Counted from the first letter of the stretch, positions 18,973 to 28,229 are shown. The stretch is DNA of 64,000 bases from Oscillospiraceae bacterium (GCA_902780785.1 CACZGS010000001.1:124001-188000), one strand, 5' to 3'. Notes: a model not told the origin generated them from the sequence alone. Numbers and translations are program-made.

Positions 18973-18978
18973 TATAAT
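18973..18978 (+). promoter_or_regulatory. -10 element giving a possible leaderless transcript
   Basis: A perfect TATAAT ends six bases before the ATG at 18985. A -35-like TTCAAT lies at 18949-18954, inside the upstream coding region, with an 18-base spacer. No ribosome site is present, so the message would start at or next to the ATG. Confidence 0.5.
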
Positions 18979-18984
18979 CTCGCT

Positions 18985-19416
18985 ATGGAAGTATTAAGAG
19001 CAGAAGCAGAATGGCAGAGAGCGGGAGCATACTCGGTACGCATACAGGGTATGAACCGTCAGCATCACATAACGCTCCGTGAGGAATTCGATGAGCACGA
19101 CTGCGACGGCACAAGATACATAGTGCTTTTAGATGACGGATATCCGGTCGCGACCTGCCGTTTCTATGAAGACGGAGATATGTCAGTCACTTTGGGAAGA
19201 GTGGTCGTTCTTCCCGAATACAGAGGTCAGGAACTGGGGCGCAAGGTCGTAACGGAAGCTGAGAACTGGATAAAAGAACTGGGCTATAAGATGATCAATA
19301 TCGACAGCAGGCTTGAAGCGGTCGATTTTTATTCGAAGCTCGGATATGAACATGCAGGAGATGACGTGATAAAGAGTGGAAATTTCGACTGCGTGAAAAT
19401 GAATAAGAAACTGTGA
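18985..19416 (+). CDS. GNAT family N-acetyltransferase
   Basis: 143 aa, a single small GNAT domain. The central strand and pyrophosphate loop read LGRVVVLPEYRGQELGRKVV, and AVDFYSKLGYEHAGDD is the typical C-terminal strand-helix. It most resembles the ElaA/YjcF-type small acetyltransferases. No Shine-Dalgarno sequence lies ahead of the ATG, but a TATAAT lies six bases upstream, suggesting a leaderless message. It is 12 bases from the following response-regulator gene and may be cotranscribed with it. Substrate unknown. Confidence 0.85.
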   Translation: MEVLRAEAEWQRAGAYSVRIQGMNRQHHITLREEFDEHDCDGTRYIVLLDDGYPVATCRFYEDGDMSVTLGRVVVLPEYRGQELGRKVVTEAENWIKELGYKMINIDSRLEAVDFYSKLGYEHAGDDVIKSGNFDCVKMNKKL

Positions 19417-19428
19417 CGGGAATAACAA

Positions 19429-20103
19429 ATGTACAAGATATATATTGTTGAAGATGATAAGGGAATCGCGGACGGCATAGTGACCTGCCTCGGCAACTGG
19501 GGCATGGAAGGCCGCGTGGTATCTGATTTCATGAAGGTCATGGAAGAGGTTGATGAGTACGAACCTCACCTGATCATCATGGATATAACTTTGCCTTACA
19601 TGGGCGGATATCACTGGTGCCAGGAGATCAGAAAGACGAGTTCCGTGCCGATCATCTTCATTTCTTCCGCGACGGATAATATGAACATCATCATGGCGAT
19701 CAATATGGGCGCAGATGACTTTATCGCCAAGCCCTTCGACCAGAGCGTTCTTATCGCAAAGGTCACTGCGCTCCTTCGAAGGACCTACGACTTCAGCCAG
19801 GCTTCAGCCACTTTGGAGGTAGCAGGCGCAATCCTCAATACGAACAACAACACTCTGACTTATAACGGAACTGAGATCGATCTTGCAAGAAACGAGTATA
19901 AGATCCTCTTAACGCTCGTTCAGAACAAGAATAAGGTTGTCAGCCGCGAGAAGCTCATGGAAGCCCTGTGGGAGACAGACTGCTATGTCGACGAGAACAC
20001 CCTGACCGTTAATGTCGGACGTTTAAGAAAGACTCTTGAGGGGATAGGTCTTAAAGATCTTATCAAGACCAAGTTCGGCGTGGGATATATTTTGGAGGAT
20101 TAA
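19429..20103 (+). CDS. OmpR-family response regulator (BceR-like)
   Basis: 224 aa. The receiver domain has the acidic pair in VEDDKG and the phospho-acceptor Asp in IIMDITLPYMGGYHWCQEIR; the Lys is in ADDFIAKPF. The C-terminal winged helix (~125-224) contains LARNEYKILLTLVQNKNKVV and VGRLRKTL. With the coupled short kinase downstream it forms a BceRS-type pair, a system that in Bacillota senses peptide antibiotics through a BceAB transporter. Such a transporter lies 5 kb downstream. The TAA stop overlaps the kinase ATG by one base. Confidence 0.92.
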   Translation: MYKIYIVEDDKGIADGIVTCLGNWGMEGRVVSDFMKVMEEVDEYEPHLIIMDITLPYMGGYHWCQEIRKTSSVPIIFISSATDNMNIIMAINMGADDFIAKPFDQSVLIAKVTALLRRTYDFSQASATLEVAGAILNTNNNTLTYNGTEIDLARNEYKILLTLVQNKNKVVSREKLMEALWETDCYVDENTLTVNVGRLRKTLEGIGLKDLIKTKFGVGYILED

Positions 20104-21059
20104 TGTTCGGTGAATATCTCAAATCGCGTGTTAAGATCCTGATGCTGCTCCTGGGCGTGGCAGCGGTCTTCGCATCGGTGTATTTTCTGTTCGAACTGCC
20201 CGTTGTAACAGTGTTATATCCTTTAATTCTAAGCCTTGTGCTCATTCTGACTGTCGGCATCATAGACTTCCTGCTGGTATTAAACAAGCACAGAAAGATT
20301 CAAAGAAATGACCTTCCCGAGCCCTCAGGATTGCTCGAAAAAGATTATCAGGAAGTGATCAGCAAGCTTAAGGAAGAGCAGGATTTTTACCGCCAGAAAA
20401 CGACTTCCGACTACAACAATATGGTTGAATACTATACCATCTGGGCTCATCAGATAAAGACTCCGATAGCTTCCATGCGCCTGCGTATCCAGTCTGAGGA
20501 TTCTGACCTGGCCCGCCGCCTTGACGGAGACCTTAACAGGATCGAAGCATACGTTGAGATGGTACTTACATTCTTAAGACTTGATTCGGACAGCACTGAC
20601 TATGTGATAAAGGAGATAGATCTTGATGCGGTCATTAAGCCCGCGATAAGGAAATTTGCCAGAGACTTCATCTCCAAAAAGCTTACGATGGATTTCAAGC
20701 CGACTGAGACAAAAGTGCTCTCAGATGAGAAGTGGCTCTCATTCGTAATAGAGCAGGTTCTTTCAAATGCGGTCAAATATACGAATGAAGGCGGGATCAA
20801 GGTCTATATGGATGAGCCCGGCATACTCTGCATCGAGGATACCGGAATAGGAATAAGTGCTGCGGATCTGCCGAGAATATTTGAGAACGGCTATACGGGA
20901 TTTAACGGACGCGAGGACAAGCGTGCCAGCGGCATCGGCCTTTATCTCTGCAAGCGCATCTGTGATAATCTCGGCCATAAGATCTCTGCCGAGTCTGAGC
21001 AGGGCGCCGGAACCAGGATCAGGATCGACCTGAACAAACGTGACATCGGAATAGAGTAA
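20103..21059 (+). CDS. Intramembrane-sensing histidine kinase (BceS-like)
   Basis: 318 aa. Two N-terminal transmembrane helices (about residues 12-30 and 36-60) with almost no extracellular loop, the hallmark of BceS/intramembrane-sensing kinases. The dimerisation helix carries the phospho-His in IWAHQIKTPIASMR; the ATPase domain has the N box (QVLSNAVKY), the IEDTGIG G1 box and a SGIGLYLCK G2 box. Such kinases lack their own sensor and are driven by a BceAB-type transporter. It overlaps the response-regulator gene by one base. Confidence 0.92.
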   Translation: MFGEYLKSRVKILMLLLGVAAVFASVYFLFELPVVTVLYPLILSLVLILTVGIIDFLLVLNKHRKIQRNDLPEPSGLLEKDYQEVISKLKEEQDFYRQKTTSDYNNMVEYYTIWAHQIKTPIASMRLRIQSEDSDLARRLDGDLNRIEAYVEMVLTFLRLDSDSTDYVIKEIDLDAVIKPAIRKFARDFISKKLTMDFKPTETKVLSDEKWLSFVIEQVLSNAVKYTNEGGIKVYMDEPGILCIEDTGIGISAADLPRIFENGYTGFNGREDKRASGIGLYLCKRICDNLGHKISAESEQGAGTRIRIDLNKRDIGIE

Positions 21060-21113
21060 ACCCGGTGCGCGGATCTTTTTCGCGCTCTGCACATTAAATC
21101 CATAAAAGTATTC

Positions 21114-21119
21114 TATAAT
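21114..21119 (+). promoter_or_regulatory. -10 element directly before the second response-regulator gene
   Basis: TATAAT ends six bases before the ATG at 21126, with no ribosome site between, so the transcript would be leaderless. A clear -35 is not evident; the region just upstream has a GC-rich imperfect hairpin (21066-21092). Confidence 0.45.
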
Positions 21120-21125
21120 CTCATT

Positions 21126-21800
21126 ATGAAAAAGATTTTGATCGTCGAAGATGAACCCGAGATAAGGCAGCTTCTTGCAAGTTATCTTATAAATGAAGGG
21201 TATTCCGTCTCGGAAGCAGAGGACGGAGTAGCTGCCATCGAGCTTTTCTCCAAGGAGAAGTTCGATCTTCTGATACTGGACATAATGATCCCCAAGATAG
21301 ACGGCTACGGCGTCTGTGAGTTCGTAAAGAAGCAGTCGAATGTGCCGGTAATATTCCTTTCCGCTCTTGGTGACGAGAAGTCCATGGTCAAAGGCTACGA
21401 TTCCCTTGCAGACGATTATGTCACCAAGCCTTTCTCGATGCCCATATTCTTACGTAAGGTTAAAGCGGTCTTAAGACGTGACCCGTCGGCTCCTGCTGAA
21501 GAACATTCCAAATTCATTTATAAAGACATAGTAATGATCCCTGACATGATGAAGGTCACTGTCAGCGGCAAGGACGTTGAACTCACATCTAAGGAATTCG
21601 ATATCCTTCTTACGCTCATAAAGAATCCGGGCCGCATTTATACAAGAGAGCTCCTTCTGGAAATGCTCTGGGATTACGATTCGCTCGTTGATGAGCGCAT
21701 TGTCGACAGCCACATCAAGAACCTGCGCCACAAGATCGGCGAGGGCGTAATAGAGACAGTAAGAGGCCGCGGATACCGTGTCGCACAAAAAGATAACTGA
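21126..21800 (+). CDS. OmpR/PhoB-family response regulator
   Basis: 224 aa. Receiver domain: VEDEPEI acidic pair, Asp in LLILDIMIPKIDGYGVCEFV and Lys in DDYVTKPFS. Winged helix: LTSKEFDILLTLIKNPGRIY and the DSHIKNLRHKIG recognition helix, ending VRGRGYRV. This is a conventional VanR/PhoB-like regulator, distinct from the BceR-like one 1 kb upstream. It overlaps the following kinase gene by 23 bases if the kinase starts at its GTG. Target genes are unknown; the adjacent lipoprotein and serine-hydrolase genes are candidates. Confidence 0.92.
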   Translation: MKKILIVEDEPEIRQLLASYLINEGYSVSEAEDGVAAIELFSKEKFDLLILDIMIPKIDGYGVCEFVKKQSNVPVIFLSALGDEKSMVKGYDSLADDYVTKPFSMPIFLRKVKAVLRRDPSAPAEEHSKFIYKDIVMIPDMMKVTVSGKDVELTSKEFDILLTLIKNPGRIYTRELLLEMLWDYDSLVDERIVDSHIKNLRHKIGEGVIETVRGRGYRVAQKDN

Positions 21801-23229
21801 CAGATTATCATTCAAGGTCTTTGTGATCACTTTCACCGTGCAAATACTGTTCGGCGGTTTGATCTATCTGTTGCTCTATAATGCTGCTCCGTTAAGCTGG
21901 GATATTGCCCAGAAGAATGAGATGGAGACGAAGTTTGCGAAGTTATCGGAAGAACTCCGTCAAGTTGAATTCAAGGAATGTGGACCGCTGGTCGATGATT
22001 TTATACTTACAAACAATTGCAATATTGTTTTCTATAAAGGACCCAGGTTGAACTGGAATGCTCTCCCTGCGGTGGTTCCGTCTTCAGAATATGCTGTTAT
22101 GACCAGATATGATGTATATAACCTCATTAACATCAAAGACGGTGTCGTGATGAATCTGTATACATCAAGGAACGTCAATTTCAATCAGGAAAAGTCCCGT
22201 GAATATACAGTAGTCTGCATATGGTCTCAAAAAGCCGAGAATGTTCTTTGGGAAGCTCTTAAGAAGACATTACCGCTGATCATTGCAGCGATAATCCTGG
22301 TATCTGTTATCTGCTCTTTTATCTATACTCATCTTTTTGCAAGGCCTGTTCAAAAGCTTTCCGAGGTATCAGGCAGGATCGCGAAAATGGATTTTGATGT
22401 GAAGAGCGGATCTAAAAGGCGTGATGAGATCGGCGATCTCGGTCGTGACCTTGATGAACTCTCAACCAATCTTAATGAGACGATAACGAGCCTCAATAAA
22501 AGAACTGAGGAACTCGAGCGCGAGATCGAACGCGTTAATGAACTTGAGAGGCAGAAGGATGTCTTTTTCGCTGCCGCATCACATGAACTTAAGACTCCTA
22601 TAACCATCGCACAGGGACAGGTACGTGGCATGATGGACGGCATTGAGCCTTATAACGATTTTGAAACGTATCTTCCCAAGACTCTGTCATCTCTGAAGCG
22701 TATGGAATCCCTTATAAACGAGATCCTGACAGCATCCAGGATGCAGGCGGGCAACGAGATCGTATTCCAGCAGGTCGATCTCGGCTCGCTGTTAAGAAAA
22801 CGTCTTGAAGAAATGAAGGAACTTCTGGACATAAGAGGAATCACTCTTGAAACGGATATCGGCGATGGCCTGATCTTCGAAGGAAATCCGGAACTTACAT
22901 CAATGGCTCTGGGTTCTTTCCTCTCAAACGCAGTCTTCTACTGTTCTGAAGGTTCGTCCGTAAAGGCCACTGCAGGAAAGAAAGACGGGATGATAGTCAC
23001 GGAGATACGCAATACCGGTTCACATATCAGCGAAGAGGATCTCCCGCATCTTTTCGAAGCATTCTACAGATCTGACAGTTCAAGGAGCAGAAGAAGCGGC
23101 GGTTCGGGCTTGGGATTATATTTGGGCAAACTTATAATCGAGCGCCAGAATGGTACTGTTGATCTTGTAAATGACGGCGATGATGTTGCCGCACATATTA
23201 TTCTCCCTGTCTCCACATTAAATTCATAA
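21778..23229 (+). CDS. Sensor histidine kinase with HAMP domain
   Basis: 483 aa with a GTG start inside the end of the response-regulator gene. One transmembrane helix near residues 12-32, a ~135-residue extracellular sensor, a second helix (about 163-185), HAMP linker and coiled coil, then HisKA (FFAAASHELKTPITIAQGQV) and HATPase (SFLSNAVFYCSEG, then GGSGLGLYLGKLIIERQNG). The extracellular segment has no domain I can name. It is the partner of the response regulator upstream. Confidence 0.9.
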   Translation: MSHKKITDRLSFKVFVITFTVQILFGGLIYLLLYNAAPLSWDIAQKNEMETKFAKLSEELRQVEFKECGPLVDDFILTNNCNIVFYKGPRLNWNALPAVVPSSEYAVMTRYDVYNLINIKDGVVMNLYTSRNVNFNQEKSREYTVVCIWSQKAENVLWEALKKTLPLIIAAIILVSVICSFIYTHLFARPVQKLSEVSGRIAKMDFDVKSGSKRRDEIGDLGRDLDELSTNLNETITSLNKRTEELEREIERVNELERQKDVFFAAASHELKTPITIAQGQVRGMMDGIEPYNDFETYLPKTLSSLKRMESLINEILTASRMQAGNEIVFQQVDLGSLLRKRLEEMKELLDIRGITLETDIGDGLIFEGNPELTSMALGSFLSNAVFYCSEGSSVKATAGKKDGMIVTEIRNTGSHISEEDLPHLFEAFYRSDSSRSRRSGGSGLGLYLGKLIIERQNGTVDLVNDGDDVAAHIILPVSTLNS

Positions 23230-23323
23230 AGCATACAAGAAGGATTCAACTTGCTTTGTTAGATTCATTCCAGAGAGCCCTGAAGAGGGCTGAATAATCA
23301 TAATTGCATAAAGGGGGAAAGGA

Positions 23324-24112
23324 ATGAAAAAAGCTTGTGTTACTTTGCTGGCGGTTCTTATGAGTTGTGCGTTTATGGCTTCGTGTCAGAAAATGGCGGC
23401 AGAGGAGACGACGGTGTCTTTTGAGTCCGAGACTTCTCAGGAAGATGACGGTATTTCTGCCGGCGACCACATCGTGTTTGGCAATTATCCGCAAAAGAAA
23501 AATCCGGAAACAGATACTTACGACACTGAACCTGTTGAATGGCGCGTGCTTGAGATCCGTGACGGCAATGCGCTTATTATCTCGGAATATCTGCTCGATA
23601 CGACAGCTTACTACTATGACATGGCAGATGTCACGTGGGAGACCAGTTCTTTGCGGAAATGGCTGAACAGCAAGTTTTACGATGCGGCGTTTTCAGAGAG
23701 CGAGAAGAGCCTTATCGTGACAACGAAGATCCAAAACAAGGACAACCCGTTATACGGAACACCGGGCGGCAATGACACCGAAGATAATGTGTTTTGCTTA
23801 AGTCTTGAGGAAGCACAGACGTATTTCAAAGATGCCGATGACCGCAAGGCTGCTCCGACAGATTATGCGTTAATGAAAGGTGCGGCGGTAAGTGATGACT
23901 GCAAGCTCGCAAACGGCATGAAGACAGGCTGGTGGTGGCTCCGTTCTCCTGCCTCGTCTTCCAACAGGGCTGCAGATGCAGACTGCTACGGCAACATTGA
24001 TACCGTGAAAAATGCGGACGGCGTTGACGGCGATATGGTCTTTGCCGAATCTAATTGCGTGCGCCCTGTTGTTTGGATCAAGCTTGCTGATAGTGTTAAA
24101 GAGGTGGGATAA
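23324..24112 (+). CDS. DUF6273-like lipoprotein
   Basis: 262 aa. Lipoprotein signal with lipobox MSCAFMASC, Ser/Glu spacer, then one domain of ~210 residues: HIVFGNYPQ, EWRVLEIRDGNALIISEYLL, TWETSSLRKWLNSKFYDAAF, GGNDTEDNVFCLSLEEAQTY, a WWWLRSP segment and CVRPVVWIKL. This set matches the DUF6273 family, which is frequent in gut Clostridia and shares fold features with formylglycine-generating/C-type-lectin-like proteins. Function unknown; surface display suggests binding or sensing. An AAAGGGGGAAAGG ribosome site precedes the ATG. The next gene starts one base after its stop. Confidence 0.8.
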   Translation: MKKACVTLLAVLMSCAFMASCQKMAAEETTVSFESETSQEDDGISAGDHIVFGNYPQKKNPETDTYDTEPVEWRVLEIRDGNALIISEYLLDTTAYYYDMADVTWETSSLRKWLNSKFYDAAFSESEKSLIVTTKIQNKDNPLYGTPGGNDTEDNVFCLSLEEAQTYFKDADDRKAAPTDYALMKGAAVSDDCKLANGMKTGWWWLRSPASSSNRAADADCYGNIDTVKNADGVDGDMVFAESNCVRPVVWIKLADSVKEVG

Positions 24113-24113
24113 A

Positions 24114-25226
24114 ATGAAAGAACAGGTCTTAAAACACATAACCAAAATATCTTCGGCACTTCTTATATTCTCGATCCTTATATCCTTTGCCGGATGCGCG
24201 AAAGAGGAGGAGTCAGGGAACTCGCTTAAGAATATTCAACTTACGGAAGAAGAGAGGAAATGGGTCAATCCTGATGAAAAATATGAAGACCTTCTTCTGG
24301 TCTACGGTAAAAAGAAATGCAAAGGCACTTTTGTTGTTGCAACAGATGATGATATTGTTTGTCTGTACGCCGAGAATGCAGCGGAAAAGGACGGGAAGAC
24401 TCTCGAATCCCAGAATACGGTTTATGATATAGCTTCCTGCAGCAAGGTCTTTACCGCGGTATCGATCCTTCAGCTTCAGGAAAAAGGAAAGCTTGATATC
24501 AATGATACGATCGACAAGTATTTTCCTGACTATCCTGAAGGTAAAAGAATAAAGATCTATAATCTCCTTCACATGAACTCCGGGATCCCGGATTATCTTA
24601 ATGAGCCTGCTCTCTTCTTCGGAATGGAAGGCGATGCCCTGGATGACCGCCTTCGCGACCTTTACAGCGACAGAATCTCTGATGAGGAATTGCTGAATAC
24701 GATGTATAAGGCGCCTCTCCTTTATGAACCGGGATCTGCGATGACTTACAGCAATACCAATTACAAGCTGCTTGCCTACATAATTGAAAAAGTATCCAAG
24801 ATGAAGTATTGTGATTATCTGAAGAAATATATCTTCAAGCCTTGCGGCATGACTAATTCCTATGCCATGAGAGTAGATAAATACACATACGTTCCGATCG
24901 ATTATAAAGAACAGCTGGAATTCGGAGCAGTTGATGAACACGGCTATTCGATGTCACCTAACAGCGAACGGGGAGACGGCGGAGTCTGCACTTGTCTTAC
25001 TGATTTTCTGGCATTTGACCGCGCGCTTTTCAATGGTAAGCTCCTGAATGAGGAATCCATGAAGATATTGCTTCACAACGATAAAGGCTACTGCTGCGGC
25101 CTGATGGACGGCAAGGGTCTGGGATACAACCACACAGGCGGAGGTTTTACGGCAACCTCCAGAAACGAGATCTTGAACTCTGATAAATTCGGACATGTAT
25201 ACATCATTATATTAGAACACTGCTGA
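24114..25226 (+). CDS. Serine beta-lactamase-like hydrolase lipoprotein
   Basis: 370 aa from the ATG at 24114, chosen because the signal peptide (SALLIFSILISFAGC) and the GAGGTGGG ribosome site fit it; longer frames run into the upstream gene. All class-C/PBP motifs are present: SxxK as SCSKVF, YxN as YSNTNYK and a final HTGGGF. The MNSGIPDY segment is typical of AmpC-like esterases and D-amino-acid peptidases. The chain ends about 28 residues after HTGG, slightly short for the family but not clearly truncated. It may be a cell-wall DD-peptidase or esterase; a true beta-lactamase is less likely. Followed by a strong terminator. Confidence 0.85.
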   Translation: MKEQVLKHITKISSALLIFSILISFAGCAKEEESGNSLKNIQLTEEERKWVNPDEKYEDLLLVYGKKKCKGTFVVATDDDIVCLYAENAAEKDGKTLESQNTVYDIASCSKVFTAVSILQLQEKGKLDINDTIDKYFPDYPEGKRIKIYNLLHMNSGIPDYLNEPALFFGMEGDALDDRLRDLYSDRISDEELLNTMYKAPLLYEPGSAMTYSNTNYKLLAYIIEKVSKMKYCDYLKKYIFKPCGMTNSYAMRVDKYTYVPIDYKEQLEFGAVDEHGYSMSPNSERGDGGVCTCLTDFLAFDRALFNGKLLNEESMKILLHNDKGYCCGLMDGKGLGYNHTGGGFTATSRNEILNSDKFGHVYIIILEHC

Positions 25227-25234
25227 TCTTAAGG

Positions 25235-25262
25235 CTCCCGGTATTAACCGGGAGTCTTCATT
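25235..25262 (+). terminator. Rho-independent terminator after the serine hydrolase
   Basis: Perfect 7-bp stem CTCCCGG/CCGGGAG with a TATTAA loop, then TCTTCATTT. It ends the two-component/lipoprotein/hydrolase block and separates it from the ABC transporter. Confidence 0.8.
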
Positions 25263-25367
25263 TGTGCAGCCCTTCATATTTGACTTCTTTTCCGGCATAT
25301 ACGAAAATGTGACAGACTTGTTAGATTTGCGTAAGCAGAAGTTAAGGAATGGTTTGGAAGGTAATCC

Positions 25368-25373
25368 TATACT
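25368..25373 (+). promoter_or_regulatory. Probable -10 element of the BceAB-like operon
   Basis: TATACT at 25368-25373 lies ahead of an AAGGAAAGG ribosome site. The matching -35 region is poor (AGGAAT), which fits a promoter that needs an activator such as the upstream BceR-like regulator. I could not define a clear inverted repeat for it. Confidence 0.4.
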
Positions 25374-25407
25374 GTGGCCATCAAACCAAGGAAAGGAATT
25401 ATGAATA

Positions 25408-26169
25408 ATGAGTCTGCTTGAAGCAAAGAATATCAGAAAAGTATATAAGACAAGATTCGGAGGTGCTTCTGTCGAGGCGCTTAAGAATGTCAGTTTTACG
25501 GTGGAGAAGGGCGAGTATGTCGCCATCATGGGTGAGTCCGGTTCAGGAAAGACAACACTCCTCAACATCATCGCAGCCCTTGACAAAGCAACTGAAGGAA
25601 CGGTTATCCTTGACGGCATGGATCTTTCCAGAGTTAAGGACAAGGACGTTGCAAAATTCAGAAGAGATAATTTAGGATACGTTTTCCAGGAGTTCAATCT
25701 CCTTGATACATTCTCACTTGAAGATAATATCTATCTTCCTTTGGTACTGGCAGGAAAGAAGCATGCCGAGATGAAAGAAAGATTAGATAACATCGCAGGC
25801 ACACTGGGCATTGCCGATCTCTTAAAGAAATATCCTTATGAGGTATCAGGCGGCCAGAAGCAGAGAGCAGCTGTTGCAAGAGCTCTTATCACAAACCCCA
25901 AGATGATCCTTGCTGACGAGCCTACGGGAGCACTTGATTCAAAGTCATCTGACGAACTTTTAGCGCTCTTCAAGAAGGTCAACCAGATGGGCCAGACAGT
26001 ACTTATGGTTACACACTCCACAAAGGCTGCATCCAATGCTTCACGTGTCCTCTTCATCAAGGACGGAACTATCTTCCACCAGATCTATAAGGGACAGGCT
26101 ACCGATCAGCAGATGTATCAGTCCATAAGCGATACGTTGACACTTCTCGCTCAGGGAGGTGACAACTGA
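25408..26169 (+). CDS. ABC transporter ATP-binding protein (BceA-like)
   Basis: 253 aa. Walker A GESGSGKTT, signature VSGGQKQR, Walker B MILADEPTGALDS and the H-loop in VTHSTKAA are intact. The LGYVFQEFNLLDTFSLEDNI segment is typical of the LolD/MacB/BceA branch that pairs with FtsX-type permeases. It energises the permease encoded next, and in BceAB systems the transporter both removes peptide antibiotics from their lipid target and signals to BceS. The stop TGA overlaps the permease ATG by one base. Confidence 0.93.
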   Translation: MSLLEAKNIRKVYKTRFGGASVEALKNVSFTVEKGEYVAIMGESGSGKTTLLNIIAALDKATEGTVILDGMDLSRVKDKDVAKFRRDNLGYVFQEFNLLDTFSLEDNIYLPLVLAGKKHAEMKERLDNIAGTLGIADLLKKYPYEVSGGQKQRAAVARALITNPKMILADEPTGALDSKSSDELLALFKKVNQMGQTVLMVTHSTKAASNASRVLFIKDGTIFHQIYKGQATDQQMYQSISDTLTLLAQGGDN

Positions 26170-28205
26170 TGAAGGCCGGTTTCTATCCCAAGATGGCCGT
26201 CAGCGGAATGCGCAAGAACGGCCGGCTTTATGTGCCGTATATAGCGGCATGCATCCTGATGGTTGCTATTTATTATATCATGCACCTTTTAGGCTTTTCA
26301 GATATGCTCGAAGGCTTCTCAGGCGCCGGAACAGCAAGAGATATATTAAAGCTCGGATCAGCCGTAATAGCGGTCTTCGGAACTATTTTCCTGTTCTATA
26401 CACAGTCCACGCTTATCAAGGGCAGACTTAAGGAATTCGGTCTTTACAGCGTGCTCGGAATGAACAGGAAGAATCTCGGGAAGATCATATTATTCGAGAC
26501 ATTGATCACATGGTTCGTATCTGTTACTGCAGGTCTTGCGATCGGTATCGGCTTGTCCAAGCTTGCCGAGCTGGGCTTTGGAAAGATGCTCGGCCTTGAA
26601 TCCAGCTATAAGTTTGTTATCAGCGGACAGTCGATTAGCTTCACTGTTCTCATATACAGCATTGTCTTCGTCCTGATCTTCCTCAATGCAGCAAGACTCG
26701 TAAGGTTCTCTCGAACCATTAATCTTATCAATTCCGATAAGGCAGGCGAGAAGCCCCCGAAGGCAAACTGGTTCGTAGGTATCCTGGGCCTCTTTATCCT
26801 TCTGACAGGTTATGGAATCGTGCTCATGATCAAGACTCCTCTGCAGGCACTTGCGATGTTCTTTGTTGCCGTGATCCTCATCATTATCGGAACATACCTT
26901 GTGCTCATAGCAGGTTCTGTTCTGCTCTGCAGGATCCTTCAGAAGAACAAGAGATACTACTACAAGACAAACCACTTCGTATCAGTATCCTCAATGGCAT
27001 ACAGAATGAAGAGAAACGGTGCGGGTCTTGCATCCATCTGCATCCTGCTTACCATGGTCCTCGTAATGATGTCATCTACATCATCTTTGTATCTTAACAG
27101 GGAAGATGTTCTTCAGAATCATTACCCGAGACAGCTTAATGCTTCTGCCAGCAATTACGGTTATTCGGAAAGCTATACGGAAACAGCTAAAAGACTTGAG
27201 AAAGAGGTCATTGAGAAGGCTCATGAATTCGGCGCAGAGACTACGAATGACATCTCTCTTTCCTGCTGCAGTTTTTCAGGTTATATGGAAAACGGCAGAC
27301 TCCGTGTCGATTTTGATCCGTTTACAATGGGAACAAGCATCAATTTTGATAATGTTGCTACTGTTTATTTCATTGATCTTGAGGATTACAACAGGATAAC
27401 CGGAAAGAATGTTGTACTTGGCAAGGGAGAAGTCCTCGCAGGTGTCAGCGGCAATATTCCGGTTGAAGACAGCATCGGTATCGGTGATGAGACATTCAAG
27501 GTCGCAAAGAGGATCGATGCCAGAGCAGATGATCTGAAGTACATCGGATTAAACGAAATCGTATCTACGATCACGCTTGTTGTCGATGATCTCGGTGAGA
27601 CAGCTTCACGCTATTCCGGTCTTAAAGATTCAAGAGGCGATACAATGCTTATGTGGCAGTGGAACTTCGCTTTCGATACCAACCTTGATGAAGATAAACA
27701 GGCAGAACTCGGAAAAATCCTCGCAAAACATATCAGAGATGATCTTTATCCGAAGGAGCAGGATTATTTCAGAGTCGTCTGCGAGAGCAGAGTTGAACAG
27801 CGCAGCGATTTTGTCAGGACATTCGGAGGATTGTTCTACCTGGGCATCCTGTTAAGCATCATATTCCTTGTATCCTGCGTGCTTATCATCTACTATAAGC
27901 AGATCTCTGAAGGATTCGAAGACCAGGGAAGATTCGGCATCATGCAGAAGATCGGAATGACAAAGGAAAACATCAAGAAGAGCATCAATTCACAGATGCT
28001 CACGGTATTCCTTATTCCTATCATATTTGCGTGCGTCCACTTAGCTGCCGTGCTGCCGATCATCCATAAGCTCTTAAAGCTCTTTGGCCACAACAATATG
28101 CCTTTGCTCCTTTTAAGTGCAGGAATCTGTGTGCTCGTATGCGGAATCTTCTATGCTTTCATCTATAAGCTCACTTCGAACGCATACTATAAGATCGTGT
28201 CGTAA
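26169..28205 (+). CDS. FtsX-type ABC permease (BceB-like)
   Basis: 678 aa with about ten transmembrane helices: one near the N-terminus, then three (~57-80, ~107-130, ~150-175), two more (~200-250), a helix at ~280-300, a large ~220-residue extracellular region (about 305-540) and a final group of three. A large extracellular loop between helices 7 and 8 is the diagnostic BceB feature and carries peptide specificity. Directly coupled to the ATPase gene and ended by a terminator. Confidence 0.92.
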   Translation: MKAGFYPKMAVSGMRKNGRLYVPYIAACILMVAIYYIMHLLGFSDMLEGFSGAGTARDILKLGSAVIAVFGTIFLFYTQSTLIKGRLKEFGLYSVLGMNRKNLGKIILFETLITWFVSVTAGLAIGIGLSKLAELGFGKMLGLESSYKFVISGQSISFTVLIYSIVFVLIFLNAARLVRFSRTINLINSDKAGEKPPKANWFVGILGLFILLTGYGIVLMIKTPLQALAMFFVAVILIIIGTYLVLIAGSVLLCRILQKNKRYYYKTNHFVSVSSMAYRMKRNGAGLASICILLTMVLVMMSSTSSLYLNREDVLQNHYPRQLNASASNYGYSESYTETAKRLEKEVIEKAHEFGAETTNDISLSCCSFSGYMENGRLRVDFDPFTMGTSINFDNVATVYFIDLEDYNRITGKNVVLGKGEVLAGVSGNIPVEDSIGIGDETFKVAKRIDARADDLKYIGLNEIVSTITLVVDDLGETASRYSGLKDSRGDTMLMWQWNFAFDTNLDEDKQAELGKILAKHIRDDLYPKEQDYFRVVCESRVEQRSDFVRTFGGLFYLGILLSIIFLVSCVLIIYYKQISEGFEDQGRFGIMQKIGMTKENIKKSINSQMLTVFLIPIIFACVHLAAVLPIIHKLLKLFGHNNMPLLLLSAGICVLVCGIFYAFIYKLTSNAYYKIVS

Positions 28206-28229
28206 GCTTACTGAACATATATTACCTGA

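Noticed and set aside
21061..21092. Terminator between the BceS-like and second response-regulator genes
   Set aside because: The hairpin is imperfect and its T-run lies in the loop, not after the stem.
24213..24941. 242-codon minus-strand frame inside the serine hydrolase gene
   Set aside because: Opposite a gene with all catalytic motifs; no ribosome site and no recognisable protein.
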